Shown here piece after piece: positions 59,501 through 64,000 of a stretch of DNA of 64,000 nt. Positions within the stretch are counted from its first letter, which is position 1, and each line of letters begins with the position of its first letter. Made by a program: the position numbers and the translations under genes. This DNA comes from Antedon mediterranea (lineage: Eukaryota; Echinodermata; Crinoidea; Comatulida; Antedonidae), in NCBI RefSeq assembly GCF_964355755.1, contig NC_092679.1:8060001-8124000 (forward strand), read 5' to 3'. The notes beneath the pieces are model-generated. The model was not told the origin of the DNA. It saw only the letters and a list, made by a program, of their open reading frames with translations, and made no database searches.

Positions 59501-62500
59501 AGATTAGAAAAAAAAAAGGGAAACAGAGGGATGTGATATAACGATATACTTTTATATTTAAGAAATTGACCTTTGTATCGGAATTCAAATAGGTTCACAA
59601 ACTTGACCCAGAAAGTCCAAAGGAGAGTTTGTCCAGATGTTTTAATGACCATTTAGTTTATAATAGAATCCCTAAAGAAAACACTTAGCTTAATTTTGTG
59701 ACTTTCCCATCGTTAAACCAGGAGTGATCGGCACTATTTAAGTACAGATTTGACAGTGTCATCCATCACAGAAATACCTTATTATACCGTTAATCACTCC
59801 CACTTAAACACCCCTGGATCAACTTAGGACCAATCGTTACCCTCACAGATGATGTAATGACATTATGCAAATGAACTGAGCCAATATACTCCCAAGTTTC
59901 AGAAGGGCCCAGACACACCTTACAGCCACTTCTCCAGAAGCAGACTAACACACTTCACACCTCACCGACAGCATCATTGATCCTCCGCGTTCCTTATCTA
60001 TACTTATAGTTGTATATTGTACTGAAGTATTATACTGAATAAACAATATATGTGTTACGACAGTCAAGCGAGTCCGAGTCCTTCATTAGTACCTCAACAA
60101 CGCAACATTATATTACAATAGCTTTTTAAAAACCGTGAGACTGTGCGTCCGTAAATGTTCTGTGTTTCGTAAACTCATTAATTAATGTGGAATGACTGAG
60201 TTTACTGTGTGACGTCATGAGAGAGTGGTTGATTACCAAAACCAGCCTGCTCAAAGTTATATAATCGATAAAAACATGTGTTAAACACACGGACTTGCAT
60301 ACCGGTAAACTCACCGTTCTTTTGTAAATTCTCTAACATGTGGTGTTGCGTAATACGTCACTTGTTCTTGTGTTACGTTTACTGGGATTTGGACCCCAAC
60401 GGATCCCAGGATATTATTAATCCAGGCACCAGCACATATGATGACACGTTTACAGTGGTAGACACCTCTAGTGGTATGTACCTAAAGAAATATTCACATC
60501 GATTAAAACAAAAAAATAATAAAAGCCCAGGAAGTGACCAAGTATACTCTGAAATGGTAAAATATGCACCTATAGAAGTTTTTAACCACATAGCAGAAAT
60601 ATATAACCAAACAGCTAAAACAGGAAACATACCTAAAGAAATCAACGAAGGCATATTGCATCCAATACCGAAACCAGGCAAGAAAAAAGGTCCACCAAAA
60701 AACATCCGACCCATCATCCTACTGTCGGTTCTTAGGAAAATGCTAGCAATATGCTTACTAAATAGGATAAACGACAGATTAGATGAACATGTCCCTGTAA
60801 CACAGGCCGCGTATCGCAAAGGACGAAGCACTACCGAACATGTACATACATGCAAAATGTTAGCAGAAAAGGCAATTGCGTCATCTAACTACGAAATAAT
60901 ATTACTACTACTTGACATGACCAGTGCATTTGACACGGTGCGGAGGAATACTCTATTCGACATACTGACACATATATTACAAGATGATGAACTACACATG
61001 TTGAAAGTTTTGATAAACAATGTAAAATTAAGCGTTCGAATTGGAAAACAGACAGGAAAATTGTTTACTACTACACTAATACTGTTCACACTATACCTAG
61101 CAAAGGCACTCGAATCAGCAAACACAACACCACTACCCCTACAACAGCTTAATATCCAGATGCAGTATGCAGATGACATTTCATTTATTAGCGACTCAAA
61201 AGAACACATAACTAAAATAAAGAAAAATGTAACAGAGAAATTAGCAGAATGCAATCTAAAGATAAACGAAAGAAAACAGAAAAATACCTAATAGGAAGAA
61301 ACACCGATAGTAAATGGGAAGAATGCAAATACCTTGGTAGTAACTTGGACACAGAAAAAGACATTAAAAGAAGAAAATCACTAGCAGCTATGGCATATAA
61401 CAAGCTGAAGTCGTCGCTAGAACACAAAACGATGTCTATAGACGTGAAATCCCGTTTGTTTGACGCATACATAGCAAGTATTTTCTTATATAACAGTGAA
61501 CTCTGGGTACTAAACAAAAAATTACAAGAGAGTATAGATATATATCACAGGAAAATGTTGCGAAAGATGATAGATATTAAATTAACAGATAGAGTGTGTA
61601 ACACGAAAATATACGAGATAACAAAACAAGAAGAATGGAGTAAAAGAATTAAACGAAGGAGACTAAAATGGTATGGACACATAATTAGATACCGGATGAT
61701 ACCCCAATCAAACAAACAATGAAGGAAACTAACAGGAAAGTAAAACGACCCGTAGGAAGACCAAGAAATAACTGGATGAATCAAATAAAGAAAGACTTAC
61801 AAGGACTAGTAGACACTAACACAATAACAAACCATCCTGCCATAAACAGAAAAAAATGGAAACAAATTGTGGAAAGCGTAATGTCGGAAGACGGAAAACG
61901 TTAGCAACAATTAGATTGACAGTGACACCTCTCAAAGTTTGTAAAGGAAATTTAGCTTGAAAACTTACCATCATGTGATCTGGTGCAATTTTTGATAGCC
62001 TAATTACGCTCACATCAGATAAAATGTGAGCTCCATGTTTGCGTGCCATCTGCACATGCGTAGAGTTGCCTTGTGCGGCATCAACAAGACCGCCATCAGC
62101 TTGGTATAAACTTATGATGTCTGAACCAACGGTCCACTGAGGATACTTCTGGCGCAATATTTCTCCACTCAATTTCTCATAACTATTGAAAAAAAATGGA
62201 ACAAAATTGATTATTGCACGTTCAATAAGTCGTACTAGACTCATTCGACATCATAACTGTGGACCGTGTCAGTGAATTATATGAGTTATTGTTGATCACT
62301 TACGGAACATTTTGCTGACTCATAGCTTTTGCATATTCATTTAATGTCTTTTCGCCAACTGTCCCCTTTACAGCTAGGTTTAAGCTTCCAGTCTTATACA
62401 CAACCTGTATCCCACTCTCCCTTTCCAACTCTTCCCAAGCAGCATATGCACCTCTTGCCAGTTCTGTATACACAGGGTCAAAGTATGATAACCGACTAAA

Positions 62501-62728
62501 ATGTTCAACAATATTTAAAGAGAAGATGTTATTGTTATATATAGAGCTGCACTTCTTGTAATTTCAATTATTTGCGTATTCGGTGCTTATATTAATATGA
62601 GTATCAGTGATATGGTATTTTCAAAATGTGCATAAATAGACCATCATGTATTACTTACATAATTCTTGAATGGTCTTGTGATCCACCGTGGTCATGTCCC
62701 AATTTATACTGTTCTATTCCAAGAACAT
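35512..62728 (-). CDS. PIPOX: PIPOX-like peroxisomal sarcosine/L-pipecolate oxidase (5' end not seen)
   Basis: Seven minus-strand exons fit in phase: 62,659-62,728; 62,304-62,495; 61,969-62,182; 60,315-60,481; 55,830-56,016; 55,419-55,552; 35,512-35,683 (about 378 residues; human 390). Blocks typical of the flavoprotein family are HGGSQDHSRII, ICAGAWINNILGS, IPVNVTQEQVTYYATP, FPVYIF and VYGLP. CLYTMTLDRNFVID carries the cysteine that binds FAD covalently in monomeric sarcosine oxidases, and GAGHAYKF precedes the C-terminal helix. It ends in -SKL, a type 1 peroxisome signal. The FAD dinucleotide motif GxGxxG should lie in an upstream exon, which I could not find before 64,000. The donor after 55,830 (gtcata) is weak. 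Three introns are filled by transposons. The reaction is oxidative demethylation of sarcosine or oxidation of pipecolate; which substrate applies here is unknown. Confidence 0.93.
36160..38330 (+). repeat. ~120-bp satellite array, IR-B left arm
   Basis: About 18 tandem units of ~115-120 bp. Each has cactgtgttttactataacc, then aatttggttagagtaaaaca, gataaagaataggaaacat and ttacatagcaattta. The core is itself a palindrome of up to ~45 bp centred on aaccaatttggtt. Divergence rises toward 38,330. Short ORFs here are translations of the repeat. Confidence 0.95.
38482..38905. repeat. palindromic unit with telomere-like ends, copy 1
   Basis: It starts aaccctaaccctagtttgaa near 38,495 and ends with the complement ttcaaactagggttagggtt near 38,882. 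The interior also mirrors (for example 'ggttcttacgtctataaaa' against 'atagatgtaagaacctata'), so the ~420-bp unit is one long inverted repeat. Confidence 0.8.
39101..39525. repeat. palindromic unit with telomere-like ends, copy 2
   Basis: Second copy of the unit at 38,482, again ending in ttcaaactagggttagggtt, with satellite-derived sequence between them. A decayed third half-copy lies at about 39,860-40,115 (cgcttcaaactagagggtag). Confidence 0.8.
40539..40579. repeat. perfect 20-bp-arm hairpin
   Basis: aatcatggacctataaatta and its exact complement are separated by one base (40,559), within the IR-B core. Confidence 0.9.
40838..41020 (+). repeat. 15-bp minisatellite, forward copies
   Basis: Tandem units of gaaaattgcgtcgat and its variants (g/a at the CG site). 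The ORF across it (repeating Asp-Glu-Asn-Cys) is a by-product of the 15-bp unit. Confidence 0.9.
41448..41660 (-). repeat. 15-bp minisatellite, inverted copies
   Basis: Units of caattttcatcgacg, the complement of the array at 40,838-41,020, partly expanded with 'cacatcgacg' and 'cattacatcgacg' variants. With the forward array it forms the inner arms of IR-B around a centre near 41,200. Confidence 0.9.
42050..42394 (-). repeat. ~120-bp satellite, IR-B right arm, inner part
   Basis: Three units of the same satellite in reverse orientation, cut at 42,394 by the Gypsy insertion and resuming at 54,411. Confidence 0.9.
42395..42654 (+). repeat. Gypsy 5' LTR
   Basis: 260 bp, TG...CA ends, nearly identical to 54,151-54,410. 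Confidence 0.96.
42658..42674 (+). promoter_or_regulatory. Gypsy primer-binding site, tRNA-Ser type
   Basis: tggcgacgaggatcgga, 3 bases after the LTR. It is complementary to the 3' end of tRNA-Ser(GCU), whose acceptor end reads ATCCTCGTCGCCA, apart from one base in the T-stem part. This primer choice is typical of mag-lineage elements. Confidence 0.75.
45434..45473. repeat. snapback hairpin, 17-bp arms
   Basis: tgaaatatttattttcc and its exact complement are separated by ttttaa. The right arm of the same foldback has only one half, so this was made by a local inverted duplication after the arms formed. Confidence 0.85.
46761..46795. mobile_element. 35-bp perfect hairpin insertion with 7-bp direct duplication
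   Basis: cagggaagagttaaat, a 3-base loop, then the exact complement. gtaagag precedes it (46,754-46,760) and follows it (46,796-46,802). The matching place in the left arm (near 45,598) has no hairpin and a single copy of the duplicated word. The CAGGG ends resemble hAT termini. Confidence 0.7.
50340..50760 (+). repeat. inner inverted repeat, left copy
   Basis: Mirrors about 52,250-52,930. Shared words include gtaccgtattctaacttctg, aatggggtgctg, gacgtcatcgtataagga, and the outermost pair ttctattctttaatcc / ggattaaagaatagaa. Confidence 0.8.
52250..52930 (-). repeat. inner inverted repeat, right copy
   Basis: Inverted partner of 50,340-50,760, with ~200 bp of extra sequence (about 52,330-52,620) inside it that the left copy lacks. 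Confidence 0.75.
53060..53712. repeat. palindromic unit, arms ~300 bp
   Basis: Arms mirror around about 53,390: 'tgattttacaggcgtgtttc' against 'aacaacgtctgtaaaatca', and 'tttgtttctattgagcgcc' against 'ggcgttccatagaaacca'. Half of it also occurs in UBXN1 intron 1 (26,290-26,625). Confidence 0.75.
54138..54150 (+). other. Gypsy polypurine tract
   Basis: aggaggggagaga, immediately before the 3' LTR. Confidence 0.85.
54151..54410 (+). repeat. Gypsy 3' LTR
   Basis: 260 bp. It differs from the 5' LTR at one position I noticed (gagtaagc versus gagtcagc), indicating a young insertion. Confidence 0.96.
54411..55115 (-). repeat. ~120-bp satellite, IR-B right arm, outer part
   Basis: About six reverse-orientation units directly after the Gypsy 3' LTR. 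They continue the array interrupted at 42,394; the shared 5-mer taaat at both junctions is the Gypsy target duplication. Confidence 0.9.
56096..56681 (+). repeat. 5' LTR of integrase-only element
   Basis: 586 bp, TG...CA. It holds a gaataaacaa poly(A)-type signal near 56,600. Confidence 0.95.
56681..58624 (+). CDS. retroelement integrase ORF, intact, 647 aa
   Basis: The ATG overlaps the last base of the 5' LTR. Residues ~35-95 resemble the linker before Ty3/Gypsy-type integrases. Zinc-finger residues are H108, H115, C145 and C148 (CLRC). Catalytic residues are D178 (SLDFKS), D237 (HISDAA) and E272 (LQVERH), with 34 residues between the last two. The spacing fits retroviral-type integrases, but SDAAT and HNHGSLQVER depart from the common SDNG and YHPQxNGxVER. 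Residues 290-340 include NHSPYELVFGR. The last ~200 residues are polar with no recognised domain. It is uninterrupted, so it could be expressed. The class (Gypsy versus another LTR group) is not certain. Confidence 0.88.
   Translation: MVEDPDLDRLMDVIQRKIIRDYNLPVDVKQLRVEQETSPFFKPVYDYLAHDILPADKKAARAVQNKSEQYILCNGLLFRLFFQDKGGEFVLQLAVPENLAETIISQYHDNLLSSHQGTMRTYLTIRKLFYMPLMFEKVNNYTQACLRCQQFCPKTDKLRPLHDRVPATYRPFHTLSLDFKSMPTSPSGFKHIMVVCDEITRFLICVPLKSIDAETICEALIQKVISIFGPPSRHISDAATSLTGKLLTLLCNTLNINRKIISVHNHGSLQVERHIRTVSDLLKVNLNQFGTDWVRFVSTTCYAYNSFSSPHLGNHSPYELVFGRQPPSLTSLAFNPISGLSHSYEEYFEHLKKKFQNISQTMLQLQRTQQNVQNSKISQRLEKSPIYSVGQLEYLYKPTSSSLTANSKKIAAEWVGPLVIHEVLDRTHYILATIKGEILRDVFNYNRLKPCFMRTPKERKNFTHLQKLKQLLNEPTDDNNDKIQNTINVVNDEINVEFVDEHDRTPTQLQSDTLTHPTKVEPLNLQPYIDCVENNMGLAAPFQMKEEQIKEQTNLIMTAPNDSNMTLNRGRFKAGHFQVLVSYSKPTSAKRNTDETKHESNDRKFWWNIDRYNDTDKLIKEIIKDKQIPISGSPKRFIKRLYNATNY
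58625..59531. other. non-coding tail of the integrase-only element
   Basis: AT-rich sequence between the stop codon and the 3' LTR, with a gagagagaa tract near 59,345 and the purine tract just before 59,532. No ORF or env-like region. Confidence 0.7.
59532..60117 (+). repeat. 3' LTR of integrase-only element
   Basis: Near-identical to 56,096-56,681. Confidence 0.95.
60484..61910 (+). pseudogene. 5'-truncated LINE reverse transcriptase, frameshifted
   Basis: RT motifs in order: KNIRPIILLSVLRKMLA, QAAYRKGRSTTEH, LLLLDMTSAFDTVRR and YADDISFI. Then come the ELWVLNKK region and a C-terminal RRLKWYGHIIR ... RPVGRPRNNW segment found in several non-LTR families. The block that should contain GxPQGDxxSP is missing: TTTLI runs straight into LFTLYLAKALE. 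Frameshifts lie near 61,275 (one A lost) and 61,690. No endonuclease domain: the copy starts inside RT, just after the PIPOX exon acceptor at 60,482-60,483. It fills almost the whole PIPOX intron 60,482-61,968, antisense to the gene. Confidence 0.9.
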
Positions 62729-64000
62729 CTTTAAAAGATGAATTAAAAGAAATTGAGTTGGTGGTGGAGATAATAAGCCTACTTCTTTTTAAAAATCATG
62801 TAATGTTCAACATTACAATTGCCATTGTTACACAACTGAACAAACATGTTTTAATTGGAAAAGGATAATATTATGAAGTAAACGCCGTCGTCTTCGCGTC
62901 CGGGAAACGAAACATTGAAGTATGAAGCGTCAAATCAGATTGTTTTGCTAAATTCCTGCATCCTATATATTCGTAAAGAACATTTTGGCACAATTGACGT
63001 GTCATCTAGTTGCATTGGTTATACCAAAGAATATATATCACAAGAATGAGTATTCCGCGATTTTTGCATGAGAAATTTGTAACAGAGAGCTCCAGAGAGT
63101 GATGCCCGCCCTCATAAGGGCGGATGTATACATACTAAATAAGACTTGATTTAATAGATTATACATGTCACATTAAATAGAATTATGATAATATATTTTG
63201 CAATTGTAAACTATTTTATAATACATATTTATTAACAAACTAGTGTACATTCACTTTTACAGACAATTATTTACTAACATGCTAAGTTAGTTCACAAAAA
63301 AAGCCTAACACAGCAACACCAAAAATCAACGAATCGTTACTCAGCACGGCCTATTCTTTACCATTGCCGTGTACTACTCTACGCCCGGTAAATTAAGTAT
63401 TGTTTTTATGATATAAATTAGTATAAAATACATGTTATTAATAGGACAAAATGTTAAATATCATTAACATTTATTTGTTTTACCAGAAACAAGTTAAATA
63501 TAGGAATATTATTAAACTATCGTTCGTGAAAACGCGTAAACACCAACACGCCCGCCGGTCACGCTATCGTAGCGCCCGGTTGATAAAGCAAACTGTTTAT
63601 ACGGCAGTTTTTACTAAATAAATTGCATAAAACGAACAATTAAATATCCAAATAGTATTTAACATGATGTTGGCATGATGTAGTTTATAACATTTTTTAT
63701 CATGAAAATACTACCGGTGGTTAGTTTGATTAGTGAAACCGTCACAAAAAGTTGTATACATCCCAGATACATCCACACTTATGGCGGCGCCCTACCACAT
63801 GGACAATATTACTGTTACAGGGAAAATCGCGGATTACTCATTCTTGTGATATATATTCTTTGGTTATACACAAGAAAAACTGCCGTGTCACTGGTTTCTC
63901 TTGGCGAAACTAGTAGGACTACGTAAAAAGAGTTTGATTCTGGGACGCAAGTAAAGGACGTAAGATCGAGCACCGCAATAAATTGACCAAACATGACGTG
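62729..64000. other. presumed PIPOX first intron; exon 1 not found
   Basis: The minus strand should lead to the exon encoding the FAD-binding GxGxxG motif, but I found no such translation here. The two small plus-strand ORFs (62,626-62,868, largely antisense to a PIPOX exon; 63,702-63,926) have no recognisable features. Confidence 0.45.

Larger units (their letters stand above)
56096..60117 (+). mobile_element. LTR retrotransposon encoding only an integrase, in PIPOX intron
   Basis: Two 586-bp LTRs (56,096-56,681 and 59,532-60,117) begin tgtgatataacg and end attatattaca, with one difference noticed near their 3' ends (gagacc/gagtcc). atag precedes the first and follows the second, a likely 4-bp duplication (5 bp if the last LTR base is excluded). 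A purine tract (aaaaaagggaaacagaggga) precedes the 3' LTR. The only ORF is an integrase; gag, protease and RT are absent. It is probably a deletion derivative mobilised in trans. It is antisense to the PIPOX gene. Confidence 0.93.

Noticed and set aside
60278-60483. N-terminal extension of the LINE-like plus-strand ORF
   Set aside because: This stretch is antisense to the PIPOX exon; LINE similarity starts only at about 60,484.
60379-60855. 158-codon minus-strand ORF
   Set aside because: Its C-terminal part overlaps a PIPOX exon, but in a different frame from the real exon, and the rest is antisense to the LINE RT. Only 60,315-60,481 is accepted as coding.
63702-63926. 74-codon plus-strand ORF near the window end
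   Set aside because: No motif, no splice context and no similarity that I recognise.

Overview
This is a repeat-rich nuclear segment from a marine invertebrate, probably a deuterostome such as an echinoderm or hemichordate. That placement is an inference from the high similarity of its genes to vertebrate orthologues, its intron-rich genes, and its mag-like Gypsy element. The species cannot be fixed from sequence alone. Five conserved cellular genes are recognisable by exon-by-exon translation. FAU (+, 7,877-8,946) encodes a ubiquitin-like/ribosomal protein S30 fusion. RAB15-like (-, 11,112-14,542) encodes a small GTPase. UBXN1 (+, 25,720-31,134) encodes a UBA-UBX cofactor of p97. FIBP (-, 31,948-35,102) encodes FGF1 intracellular-binding protein. 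PIPOX-like (-, 35,512-62,728, 5' end not seen) encodes a peroxisomal sarcosine/pipecolate oxidase ending in -SKL. Splice phases join cleanly across every exon in all five.

Layout. 1-7,400 holds long inverted-repeat (foldback-like) DNA elements and a nested shorter element. FAU and RAB15 then lie tail to tail. The divergent RAB15/UBXN1 intergenic region (about 14,975-25,570) is two abutting satellites: a ~180-bp family carrying one foreign insert, then a ~195-bp family with a ~2.73-kb higher-order repeat. UBXN1 and FIBP are tail to tail. UBXN1 carries a tandem duplication of its last exon, and FIBP carries a 43-bp minisatellite that has multiplied its exon-7 splice donor tenfold.

35,500-62,700 is one gene, PIPOX, swollen by transposons. 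Its last intron, about 175 bp before insertion, holds a ~19.5-kb inverted-repeat element (35,790-55,337; 8-bp target duplication). That element contains a complete Gypsy LTR retrotransposon (42,395-54,410; 5-bp duplication), which is itself broken by two different foldback-type elements (44,710-47,782 and 49,515-53,962; 9-bp duplications). The other introns hold a second LTR element that encodes only an integrase (56,096-60,117) and a decayed LINE (about 60,484-61,910). The order of insertion can be read from the nesting.

The most unusual material is the set of palindromic elements. They include a giant foldback built from a ~120-bp satellite whose monomer is itself a palindrome, with telomere-like TTAGGG doublets and an inverted 15-bp minisatellite core. 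There is also a family of long-TIR elements with 'gggtgtgt' ends and 9-bp duplications, and a 35-bp perfect hairpin that appears to have inserted with a 7-bp duplication. No transposase gene was recognised for any of them, so they look non-autonomous.
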